27,947 nucleotides of DNA from UBA993 sp964436815 (GTDB lineage Bacteria; Bacillota; Dethiobacteria; DTU022), in NCBI GenBank assembly GCA_964436815.1, contig CAYTER010000028.1:1-27947 (forward strand), in the 5' to 3' direction. Position 1 is the first letter of the stretch. The number at the start of each line of letters is the position of its first letter. Made by a program: the position numbers and the translations under genes. The notes below the pieces were generated by a model that did not search any database, had not been told where the DNA came from, and was given only the letters and a program-made list of their open reading frames with translations. This document shows, in pieces, positions 16,376-23,913 of this stretch.

Positions 16376-16954
16376 ATGAAGATAGGCGTACTGGCCGTTC
16401 AGGGAGCCGTTACGGAACACTTAAACCACCTCACCCGCTGTGGAGTTGAGGCTCTTGCTGTAAAAGAAATAACCACCCTGGATAAGGTATGCGGCCTGAT
16501 CATTCCCGGTGGCGAAAGTACTACAATCGGCAAATTGATCGAAATCTTCGGCCTGGCTGATTCGATAAAAAACCGTTGTTGCGACGGCAGTCTTGCCGTT
16601 TTCGGCACCTGTGCCGGGATGGTTTTAATGGCAGAGGAGGTAACTGACGGCCTTGCTGATCAACCCCATCTCAGCTTAATGAATATAAAGGTTAAACGCA
16701 ACGCTTTCGGCCGGCAGAAGGAAAGTTTTGAAACGAAACTTAAGTTTGAATCATTTGAGCCAGATTTGACCGGAGTTTTTATCAGGGCTCCAAAAATCGT
16801 GGAAGCGGGCAAAAACGTGATAATTCTTGCCCGCCTGGAAGAAGGAATCGTTGCTGCCCGGCAGGGTCTGATGCTGACTACTTCATTTCATCCCGAACTG
16901 ACCGACGATTTAAGGGTTCACCAGTATTTCATCGAGATCTGTAAAAATATCTGA
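16376..16954 (+). CDS. pdxT: Pyridoxal 5'-phosphate synthase glutaminase subunit PdxT
   Basis: This 192-residue class I glutamine amidotransferase supplies ammonia to PdxS. It begins MKIGVLAVQGAVTEH, has the family-specific IPGGESTTIGKL loop, the nucleophile cysteine in FGTCAGMVLMA, and the His/Glu pair in TSFHPELTDD. Length and order are normal for PdxT (YaaE type). It lies four bases downstream of pdxS and ends the apparent T-box operon. The next gene, guaA, converges on it with only two bases between the stops, and I see no separate terminator between them. Translation starts at ATG 16376 with a GGAGCGGGG purine stretch upstream, inside the end of pdxS. Confidence 0.95.
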   Translation: MKIGVLAVQGAVTEHLNHLTRCGVEALAVKEITTLDKVCGLIIPGGESTTIGKLIEIFGLADSIKNRCCDGSLAVFGTCAGMVLMAEEVTDGLADQPHLSLMNIKVKRNAFGRQKESFETKLKFESFEPDLTGVFIRAPKIVEAGKNVIILARLEEGIVAARQGLMLTTSFHPELTDDLRVHQYFIEICKNI

Positions 16955-16956
16955 GT

Positions 16957-18537
16957 TTATTCCCACTCTATAGTACCGGGTGGTTTAGAAGTTATGTCGT
17001 AGACTACCCGGGCCGCTTCCGGTATTTCCCCGGTAATACGCGCAGCAATTTTTTCCAGTAGTTCATGGGGCAGCCTCGCCCAATCAGCAGTCATGGCATC
17101 TTCCGACACAACAGCCCTGATTGCAATCACCGGCCCGTAGTGACGATCGTCACCTTTTACCCCAACTACATTCACACCGGTCAGCACGGCAAAATACTGC
17201 CAGAGCTCATCAGCAAGCCCTGCCTGGGCTACCTCTTCCCTCACTATGGCATCAGCATTCTGCAATAAATTCAGTTTTTCAGCAGTAATGTCACCAATGA
17301 TCCTTACTGCCAACCCCGGGCCCGGGAAAGGTTGCCTTTTTAAAATTGAATCCGGCAGGCCTAATTCAGCGCCCACCAGACGAACTTCGTCCTTGAACAG
17401 TTCGCGCAGCGGTTCAACAAGCTCAAAACCGAGCTGATCAGGCAGCCCGCCCACATTATGATGTGATTTAATCACTGCAGCTCCACTTACCGAACCACTT
17501 TCAATCACATCGGGATAAATGGTCCCCTGGGCTAAATAAGTGATATCACCCATGGATAGGGCTTTTTCCTTGAAGACATCAATAAACTCCTTGCCGATAA
17601 TCATCCTTTTCTCTTCGGGATCAGTCACCCCGGCCAAACTATTAAGAAAACGGTCACGGGCATCGACATGAATAAATTTTCCTTTCAGCTTTTCGCTGAA
17701 TAGTTTTTTAACCTGTTCTGTTTCATCCTTACGCAGCAAACCGTGGTCGACAAAGATATAAACTGCTCTTTCTCCGACAGCCCGATCCAGGATGAATGCA
17801 ACTACAGATGAATCAACCCCGCCGCTCAGGGCACAAACCACTTTATCACTTTTACCAAGAGTCCCTGCGATCTTGTTAACGGCATCGATTACAAAGTTTC
17901 CAGGCGTCCAGTTTTTATGACAACCGCATACTGAAAACAGAAATTCTTTCAGAACCTGATTTCCACCAGGGGTGTGGAATACTTCGGGGTGGAATTGGAC
18001 TCCGTATATCTTTTTCTCATGATCGCCGATCGCCGCCAGGGTATTATTCTCAGTGCGGGCCAATACACTGAAACCAGGCGGTGGCTGCAGCACTTCATCC
18101 TGATGGCTCATCCAGCCACAATTGTTTTCAGCGTTTAAAAAAAGCTGATCATTAAATAATGGATCTTTTTCAACGATGATGAAAGATGTGCGTCCAAACT
18201 CCGACCGCTCTCCCCTTTTTACTTCACCGCCCAGTTCTTTGGCCAGAAGCTGCATGCCGTAACAGATCCCAAGAAGCGGTATCCCTCCGCTGAAAACTTC
18301 CGGATCGCAGCGTGGGGCATCTTTGCTGTAGACACTGGCCGGACTGCCCGAGAGAATGATTCCGGCTGGCTTTAGGCCGGCAATTTGGGCGAATGGTGTA
18401 TCGTAGGGCAGCAATTCACAGTAAACACCGGCTTCCCTTATTCTCCTGGCAATCAGCATGCTATACTGTCCGCCAAAATCAAGGATCACCACTTTTTCGC
18501 GCTGGCTGCCGGAATCGCTGTTCGAGAAAGACATCAT
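16957..18537 (-). CDS. guaA: GMP synthase (glutamine-hydrolysing) GuaA
   Basis: This 526-residue protein has the full two-part GuaA structure. The N-terminal glutaminase domain shows ILDFGGQYSMLIARRIRE, the nucleophile cysteine in GICYGMQLLA and His/Glu in QFHPEVFHT. The ATP-pyrophosphatase domain has the P-loop ALSGGVDSSVVA, and the dimerisation domain ends with DITSKPPGTIEWE, the usual GuaA terminus. It aminates XMP to GMP. The start is an ATG-ATG pair right after the purF stop (TGA, one base, ATG), with AAAGG upstream inside the end of purF, so purF and guaA are probably translationally coupled in one transcript. No guanine riboswitch is visible upstream in this unit. Confidence 0.96.
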   Translation of the reverse strand: MMSFSNSDSGSQREKVVILDFGGQYSMLIARRIREAGVYCELLPYDTPFAQIAGLKPAGIILSGSPASVYSKDAPRCDPEVFSGGIPLLGICYGMQLLAKELGGEVKRGERSEFGRTSFIIVEKDPLFNDQLFLNAENNCGWMSHQDEVLQPPPGFSVLARTENNTLAAIGDHEKKIYGVQFHPEVFHTPGGNQVLKEFLFSVCGCHKNWTPGNFVIDAVNKIAGTLGKSDKVVCALSGGVDSSVVAFILDRAVGERAVYIFVDHGLLRKDETEQVKKLFSEKLKGKFIHVDARDRFLNSLAGVTDPEEKRMIIGKEFIDVFKEKALSMGDITYLAQGTIYPDVIESGSVSGAAVIKSHHNVGGLPDQLGFELVEPLRELFKDEVRLVGAELGLPDSILKRQPFPGPGLAVRIIGDITAEKLNLLQNADAIVREEVAQAGLADELWQYFAVLTGVNVVGVKGDDRHYGPVIAIRAVVSEDAMTADWARLPHELLEKIAARITGEIPEAARVVYDITSKPPGTIEWE

Positions 18538-18538
18538 A

Positions 18539-19969
18539 TCAACACACCTTTCCTCTTCTTCTGTCTCTTAAACCCGGGTACTCTCCGGAAAAGCAGGCGG
18601 TACAGTAATTATTGCCCTCACAACCAAGAGCGCTGTATAAATCTTCCGGTTCGGCAAATGTTATACTGTCAGCACCAATTTCTGCAGATAAAATCTTAAG
18701 GTCTGAACCTGAAACAGCCAGATCAGCCGCAGCCGGGATATCTATCCCGTAGTAACAGGGATTTCTGTACGGCGGAGAAGCAATAAAAAGGTGAATCTCC
18801 TTTGCTCCGGCGTTACGTAACAGAGAGGTAAGAATACGGGCTGTAGTTCCCCGCACCAGAGAATCATCAACAACAGCAACCTTTTTATCCCGGATAATTC
18901 CTGAAATCGGGTTAAACTTGAGCCTGACTGCCAGCTCTCGTTCATCCTGAGTCGGTTCAATAAAGGTTCGGCCAAGATAGGGATTACGATGAATAGCCCA
19001 TTCGAGAGGAAGTTTAAGTGCTTCTGCCAGACCCATTGCTGCCGAAACCCCTGAATCAGGTGAGGGAATGACCAGATCCAGAATAAATTCCGACTTATTG
19101 GCCAGTTGTGCACCGACAGCCTTACGTACCTGGTGAACATTAAAACCGCTTATAACACTGTCTGGACGGGCAAAATATACGTATTCAAAAATGCAAAGTG
19201 ATCGCCGTTGAGTATCCTTGCCGTAACGCGCTAAGAGGCCATCTGGTCCCACAGCTATGATTTCGCCCGGACTTACCTCCCGTAGAAAGGAAGCCCCAAC
19301 GGTATCTAAAGCTGCCGTTTCAGAAGCAATAACATAGGAATGACCAATCATACCAATGACAAGCGGTCTGAATCCGTTCGGGTCCCTGAATGCATAAAGG
19401 TGATCTTCGTCCATGAGCACAGCAGCATAAGCGCCCCTGATCTCCTGCATTGTTTTCTCGATCGCCTCAAACATGCCCTGACGGCGAAAACGGTAAATAT
19501 AGGTCAGAATTATTTCTGTATCCGATGAAGTATGAAATATTTGCCCTTCTTCCAAAAGACGGTTACGCAGCCTGCGTGTATTGGTCAGGTTTCCATTATG
19601 AGCCAGGGCGAGGGCTTTGCGGTTAAACGAACGGGCAACCAGCGGCTGGGCGTTCGCCGGATTACTCGAACCGGTAGTTGAATACCGGACATGGCCTAAA
19701 ATGTTTGTGGCTTTCACGGCATCAAGAGTCTGACGATTGAATACCTGGTCTACTAGCCCCATTCCTTTAACAACTTCAATCCCTGAGGGACCGAAATAAG
19801 CCATGCCGGCACTCTCCTGGCCACGGTGCTGCAGGGCCAATAGACCAAGATAGGTAACGATCGCCGCATTGCCCGGACCACGGTAATCATAAACGGCAAA
19901 AACCCCGCACTTTTCCCGGGGTTTTAATGTTTCTGCAAAGCACCGATTGCTGTGTTCTCCTTTTGACAT
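18539..19969 (-). CDS. purF: Amidophosphoribosyltransferase PurF
   Basis: First committed enzyme of purine synthesis: PRPP plus glutamine to phosphoribosylamine. About 476 residues. The class II glutaminase cysteine is C21 in PREKCGVFAVYD, so about 20 residues form a propeptide that should be cleaved. The PRPP-binding motif VAVVDDSLVRGTT is present. Cysteines in NPCYYGI, GCEGNNYCTACFSG and elsewhere fit the oxygen-labile 4Fe-4S type known from Bacillus subtilis PurF. ATG 19969 is preferred, with AAAGGTGA 11 bases upstream; GTG 19984 would add five residues. It is divergent from glnA and coupled to guaA. Unusually, it is not beside purL or purM but among amidotransferase genes. Confidence 0.94.
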   Translation of the reverse strand: MSKGEHSNRCFAETLKPREKCGVFAVYDYRGPGNAAIVTYLGLLALQHRGQESAGMAYFGPSGIEVVKGMGLVDQVFNRQTLDAVKATNILGHVRYSTTGSSNPANAQPLVARSFNRKALALAHNGNLTNTRRLRNRLLEEGQIFHTSSDTEIILTYIYRFRRQGMFEAIEKTMQEIRGAYAAVLMDEDHLYAFRDPNGFRPLVIGMIGHSYVIASETAALDTVGASFLREVSPGEIIAVGPDGLLARYGKDTQRRSLCIFEYVYFARPDSVISGFNVHQVRKAVGAQLANKSEFILDLVIPSPDSGVSAAMGLAEALKLPLEWAIHRNPYLGRTFIEPTQDERELAVRLKFNPISGIIRDKKVAVVDDSLVRGTTARILTSLLRNAGAKEIHLFIASPPYRNPCYYGIDIPAAADLAVSGSDLKILSAEIGADSITFAEPEDLYSALGCEGNNYCTACFSGEYPGLRDRRRGKVC

Positions 19970-20014
19970 TTGTAAATAATTCACCTTTGACTAAAAATAA
20001 TCCTTTCTATTTTA

Positions 20015-20043
20015 TTGACAGCAAATAATTTATTGTATATACT
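20015..20043 (+). promoter_or_regulatory. Sigma-A promoter for glnA
   Basis: TTGACA (20015-20020) and TATACT (20038-20043) are 17 bases apart. The predicted transcription start is about 20050, exactly where the leader hairpin begins. Confidence 0.8.
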
Positions 20044-20049
20044 GCTGTT

Positions 20050-20107
20050 GGGCAAAGACGCCCGCAGGAACAGCAATTATAGCTGTCAGGCGGGCGTCTC
20101 TCATTTT
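20050..20107 (+). promoter_or_regulatory. Conditional terminator leader of glnA, possible ANTAR target
   Basis: Two mutually exclusive hairpins can be drawn. The first is GGGC (20050-20053) with GCCC (20060-20063) around the six-base loop AAAGAC, which has the A at position 1 and G at position 4 typical of ANTAR-bound hexaloops. The second is a long terminator-like stem, GACGCCCGC (20057-20065) with GCGGGCGTC (20090-20098), followed by TCTCATTTTAT. The two share bases 20057-20063. A smaller hairpin, ACAGC (20070-20074) with GCTGT (20082-20086), sits inside the long stem; its seven-base loop lacks the G. The ANTAR protein encoded just downstream of glnA is the obvious candidate ligand. Confidence 0.6.
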
Positions 20108-20130
20108 ATAAACAAAAAGGAGCTAACAAA

Positions 20131-21459
20131 ATGGGCAAAGCAAAAGAAGATATTCTCCACGATGTAAAAGAATCAGGAGTTAGATTCATTCACATGCAGT
20201 TTACTGATCTTGCCGGTCAGTTAAAAAATGTGGCCATCACTACGGACCAGTTAGAAAAAGCGCTTGACGGGGAGATCATGTTTGATGGATCATCAATTGA
20301 AGGATTCGTACGGATTGAAGAATCGGATATGTATTTAAGACCCGATTATGATACCTTTGCAGTTTTCCCCTGGCATCCCCGCGAAGGGGGAATGGCCCGT
20401 TTAATGTGCGATGTCTATAATCCGGACGGCACTCCATTTGAAGGCTGCCCAAGGAGCCAGCTGAAACGGATGATCGAACTGGCAAAAAAAGATCGTTACA
20501 CCATGAACTGCGGACCGGAAGCCGAATTCTTCATGTTCCATATTGACGAAAACGGTGCTCCAACCTTGCACACCCATGATCAGGGCGGTTATTTTGACCT
20601 GGCCCCAACCGATCTTGGCGAAAGCGCCCGGCGTGACATGGTTCTGAGCCTGGAAGAAATGGGCCTTGAAATCGAAGCTTCACACCATGAAGTTGCTCCC
20701 GGTCAGCACGAAATCGACTTCAAATACAGTGATGCCCTGCACACTGCTGACAGTCTTTCCACATTCCGGTTTGTGATCAGAACAATCGCCCAGCGCCATG
20801 GACTTTATGCTACTTTTATGCCAAAACCGATCGCTATGATCAACGGGTCGGGTATGCATACTCATCTATCCCTGTTCCAAAATGGAAAGAATATTTTTCA
20901 TGATCCAAATGCCCCCGAAGAGATGAGCCAGGAAATGGTTTACTTTATCGGCGGCCTCTTAAAACACGCTAAAAGTTACACGGCAGTGACCAATCCGCTG
21001 GTCAACTCCTACAAGCGGCTGGTTCCGGGTTATGAAGCACCGGTCTACATAGCCTGGTCTTATCGCAATCGCAGCCCACTGGTCAGGGTTCCGGCAAGAC
21101 GGGGAATCGGCACCAGAGTGGAGTTACGCAGCCCGGATCCATCATGTAACCCGTACCTGGCTTTTGCCGTAATGCTGCGCGCCGGCTTGGACGGCATTCA
21201 TAACAAGATTACTCCTCCGGCTCCGGTAAACCTGAATATTTATGAAATGACCGAAGAGGAAAAACAGAGCTATGGGATCGACCGCCTGCCGGAAAACCTC
21301 TATGATGCTGTAGTAGAGCTGGATAACAGTCCATTAATACGCGAAGCTCTTGGTGAACATATCTACACCCGTTTCCGCGAAGGACGCATTAAAGAATGGC
21401 TGGATTACCGGATTCAGGTCCACGATTGGGAAATAGGACAGTATCTCTCTCGCTTTTAA
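20131..21459 (+). CDS. glnA: Glutamine synthetase type I (GSI-alpha)
   Basis: This 442-residue protein is a complete type I glutamine synthetase. It has the N-terminal FTDLAGQLKN strand, FDGSSIEGF, the metal and glutamate motifs NCGPEAEFFMF and SHHEVAPGQHEIDF, the ATP-binding KPIAMINGSGMHTHLS region, and RSPLVRVPARRG with RVELRSPDPSCNPYLAFA. The length, without the extra insertion of GSI-beta, indicates the alpha type of Bacillota, which is feedback inhibited and not adenylylated. It makes glutamine from glutamate, ammonia and ATP in a cytoplasmic dodecamer. It has its own promoter, a leader with a terminator-like hairpin, AAGGAG before the ATG, and a strong terminator after the stop. The ANTAR regulator gene follows from a separate promoter. 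Confidence 0.96.
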   Translation: MGKAKEDILHDVKESGVRFIHMQFTDLAGQLKNVAITTDQLEKALDGEIMFDGSSIEGFVRIEESDMYLRPDYDTFAVFPWHPREGGMARLMCDVYNPDGTPFEGCPRSQLKRMIELAKKDRYTMNCGPEAEFFMFHIDENGAPTLHTHDQGGYFDLAPTDLGESARRDMVLSLEEMGLEIEASHHEVAPGQHEIDFKYSDALHTADSLSTFRFVIRTIAQRHGLYATFMPKPIAMINGSGMHTHLSLFQNGKNIFHDPNAPEEMSQEMVYFIGGLLKHAKSYTAVTNPLVNSYKRLVPGYEAPVYIAWSYRNRSPLVRVPARRGIGTRVELRSPDPSCNPYLAFAVMLRAGLDGIHNKITPPAPVNLNIYEMTEEEKQSYGIDRLPENLYDAVVELDNSPLIREALGEHIYTRFREGRIKEWLDYRIQVHDWEIGQYLSRF

Positions 21460-21484
21460 TATCCTGGAAGAAATATGGGATATT

Positions 21485-21529
21485 ACACCCCCACCCCAAC
21501 CCTCCCCTATCAAGGGGGAGGGGTTTTTT
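21485..21529 (+). terminator. glnA terminator built from a C/G-rich palindromic repeat
   Basis: CCCTCCCC (21500-21507) pairs with GGGGAGGG (21515-21522) around a seven-base loop, followed by six Ts (21524-21529). The C-rich block to its left (21487-21497) has no partner in the stem. The whole element resembles a short palindromic repeat dispersed in many bacterial genomes. Confidence 0.8.
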
Positions 21530-21625
21530 CTCACCTATTACATAGAAGATGGTGTTTTTTCGTCCGTTTCATCAACAGGGAAGATAGGTTTTTCCTTGCT
21601 TACTTCAAGGAGCAGGGTGTTTTTG

Positions 21626-21654
21626 TTGCCAGAAAGCAGCAAAAACAATAATAT
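21626..21654 (+). promoter_or_regulatory. Sigma-A-like promoter for the ANTAR regulator
   Basis: TTGCCA (21626-21631) is 17 bases from TAATAT (21649-21654); a perfect TATAAT at 21652-21657 would be at 20 bases. Since a strong terminator follows glnA, this promoter probably gives separate expression of the regulator. Confidence 0.5.
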
Positions 21655-21697
21655 AATAGAAACATCAGAGTGAATTTGCACACCGGAAGGTTAAGTC

Positions 21698-22264
21698 ATG
21701 GGCGATGCTAAATATGACTATTGTATTGGATCTGCCAACGCCGGTTTAAAACGGGCAGTCGCTTCAATGCTTAAAGAAGCGGGGTTTTATGCTGCCGGTG
21801 AAGGGAAAAACACCCCGGAATTTTTACGGATCCTTCGGCTCAAGCAACCATGGCTGGCTATAATCGATACATCTATCCCACCGGGTAATATACGACAGCT
21901 GGCTTCAATCATTGAAGAGGATAATCTTTCCGCCACACTTTTCATCAGTACTGTCAATATAAATTTAAATGGATTTATGCTGCTGAAATGGCCGGTTGAC
22001 GCCCGGGTTCTAAGTGCAGTTGCTGAAACATTGTGCCTGGAGTTTGCCCGCAAAAAAGAGCTGAAAAAAAAGATCTTGGGATTGGAAAACAAATTGAGTA
22101 ACCGTAAGGAAATCGAAAAAGCTAAAGGCATACTGATGTGTAAGCTGGCATTTGATGAAGAAAGCGCCTACCGTTACCTGCAGCAGAAAAGTATGGAAAA
22201 CCGCCTGAGCATGATCGAGACAGCCAGGATGATTATCGCTAATTCCGACTTTGCCGTTTCTTAA
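21698..22264 (+). CDS. ANTAR-domain antitermination regulator with a degenerate receiver
   Basis: The 188-residue protein has a response-regulator-like N-terminal domain (about 5-112), a charged coiled-coil linker (about 115-135) and a C-terminal ANTAR RNA-binding domain (about 129-183) with the typical EIEKAKGILM and EESAYRYLQQKSM helices. ANTAR proteins (AmiR, NasR, EutV) bind paired hexaloop hairpins in leader RNAs and prevent termination. In the receiver the phosphoacceptor-like D57 is present (AIIDTSIP) and a Lys lies near the usual KP site (LKWPV), but the acidic pair that normally binds Mg2+ after the first strand is replaced by SAN. Phosphorylation is therefore uncertain. No sensor kinase gene is beside it. 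Its stop overlaps the end of pyrG by 26 bases, tail to tail. Position after glnA suggests nitrogen control. Confidence 0.85.
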   Translation: MGDAKYDYCIGSANAGLKRAVASMLKEAGFYAAGEGKNTPEFLRILRLKQPWLAIIDTSIPPGNIRQLASIIEEDNLSATLFISTVNINLNGFMLLKWPVDARVLSAVAETLCLEFARKKELKKKILGLENKLSNRKEIEKAKGILMCKLAFDEESAYRYLQQKSMENRLSMIETARMIIANSDFAVS

Positions 22265-23849
22265 TCGCTGCTTCAATAAAATCTTTAAACAGCGGATGCG
22301 GGCGGGTCGGCCGCGATTTAAACTCCGGATGAAACTGAACTGCCAGAAACCAGGGATGATCTTTTAATTCAACCATTTCAACCAGATCATCCTCTTCGTT
22401 TATCCCACTGAAGATCAATCCTGCCTGCTTTAAGCTCTCAATATAATCATTGTTAAACTCGTAGCGGTGTCGGTGCCTTTCCGTTACAAACCTTGTGCCA
22501 TAAGCTTTCTCTGCCAGAGTATTTTCCTTGATCGTGCATGGATAAGCCCCGAGCCTAAGTGTTCCACCAATACGGGTGTTATCTTTCTGGCCGGGTAAAT
22601 AATCAATCACCGGTCCAGGGGTATCGGGTTTGAATTCCGTGCTATGTGCCCCTGCAATCCCGGCCACGTTTCTGGCAAACTCGATAACTGCACATTGCAT
22701 GCCCAGACAGAGGCCGAGAAAAGGTATTTTATTTTCCCGCGCATATCTGATCGCGCAGATCTTGCCTTCAATACCACGCTCCCCGAAGCCGCCGGGAACA
22801 AGGATGCCATCAGCATCCTTAAGCAGCTCAGCCGCTTCACGGCATTCGAGATCTTCTGCCGGGATCAGAACTGTTTCAACGGCATTGTTGTGGGCTAAGC
22901 CGGCATGGAAAAGAGCTTCATTAATGCTGATGTAAGCATCGCGTAGGGCTACATATTTACCGACCAGGGCTATTTTAACTTTTTCTTTAAAATGGTGTGC
23001 CTGACTGACCAAAGCAGTCCATTGATCCAAGTCTGCTTCGGAACAGGGCAAATTAAGTTTTTCCAGCACCATTTGATCAAGCTTTTGTTCTTTTAAGAGC
23101 AGCGGCACTTCATAAATAACACTGGTATCTAAATTTTCGATCACTTCGTCAGGCTTGACATTACAGAAAAGAGCAATTTTTTTCCGCAGATCATCGCCAA
23201 GAGGATACTCAGTCCGGCAAACTATAATATCCGGTTGAATACCAATACTGCGTAACTCTTTAACACTATGCTGGGTTGGTTTTGTCTTCAACTCACCAGA
23301 CATAGGCAGGTAAGGGACTAAGGTAACATGGATAAAGAGCACATTCTCCCAGCCGAGATCATAACGCAACTGGCGAATTGCTTCCATAAAGGGAAGGCTT
23401 TCGATATCGCCGACAGTTCCGCCGATTTCTGTAATGACCAGGTCGAGATCGCGATTGAGGTCAACTTTCGTTACACAGCTCTTAATCTCATCTGTAATAT
23501 GAGGGATAACCTGGACCGTGTTGCCCTGGTACTGACCTTCTCTTTCCCCCTCAATGACTGACCAGTAAATTCTGCCGGCTGTAACGTTATTATCACGGGT
23601 TAGATGCTCATCAATGAAACGTTCGTAATGGCCAAGATCGAGATCTGTTTCTGCTCCGTCGTCTGTAACAAAGACTTCTCCGTGCTGGTAGGGGCTCATG
23701 GTTCCGGGGTCGTAGTTAATGTAGGGATCAAACTTCTGGATGGTTAACTTTAATCCCCTGCTTTTCAAGAGACAACCGAGTGAAGCTGCGGTTATTCCTT
23801 TACCCAGGGATGAAACAACACCGCCTGTGATGAAAATGTACTTTGTCAT
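22239..23849 (-). CDS. pyrG: CTP synthase PyrG
   Basis: This 536-residue protein is a full-length CTP synthase. The amidoligase domain opens with the P-loop-like GGVVSSLGKGITAASLG and includes DPYINYDPGTMSPYQHGEVF and EIGGTVGDIES. The C-terminal glutaminase domain has PGGFGERG, the nucleophile cysteine in GLCLGMQ, and His/Glu in QFHPEFKSRP. It aminates UTP to CTP with glutamine and ATP and works as a tetramer. The ATG follows AAGGGGGG at good spacing. In Bacillus, rpoE is often upstream of pyrG, but here an FmdB-like zinc ribbon gene lies 64 bases upstream and a small basic peptide gene before it, probably as one transcript. No attenuator run of Gs and no pyrimidine-linked leader is obvious in the short gap. 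Confidence 0.95.
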   Translation of the reverse strand: MTKYIFITGGVVSSLGKGITAASLGCLLKSRGLKLTIQKFDPYINYDPGTMSPYQHGEVFVTDDGAETDLDLGHYERFIDEHLTRDNNVTAGRIYWSVIEGEREGQYQGNTVQVIPHITDEIKSCVTKVDLNRDLDLVITEIGGTVGDIESLPFMEAIRQLRYDLGWENVLFIHVTLVPYLPMSGELKTKPTQHSVKELRSIGIQPDIIVCRTEYPLGDDLRKKIALFCNVKPDEVIENLDTSVIYEVPLLLKEQKLDQMVLEKLNLPCSEADLDQWTALVSQAHHFKEKVKIALVGKYVALRDAYISINEALFHAGLAHNNAVETVLIPAEDLECREAAELLKDADGILVPGGFGERGIEGKICAIRYARENKIPFLGLCLGMQCAVIEFARNVAGIAGAHSTEFKPDTPGPVIDYLPGQKDNTRIGGTLRLGAYPCTIKENTLAEKAYGTRFVTERHRHRYEFNNDYIESLKQAGLIFSGINEEDDLVEMVELKDHPWFLAVQFHPEFKSRPTRPHPLFKDFIEAAIKKRQSRN

Positions 23850-23913
23850 AAGCGCCCCCCTTGCATTTATTTATAACCAAACCGGCTCAGCAACTGCTGC
23901 AGCTGGATTTAGT

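Noticed and set aside
19985..20130. Purine or guanine riboswitch upstream of purF, or a purF promoter
   Set aside because: No conserved riboswitch core can be found on the minus strand and no good -35/-10 pair; the visible structure belongs to the glnA leader on the plus strand.
21334..21534. 66-codon minus-strand frame over the glnA end and terminator
   Set aside because: Its start lies in the terminator palindrome; the PSPLIGEGWGGG string is a known kind of spurious translation of a repeat.
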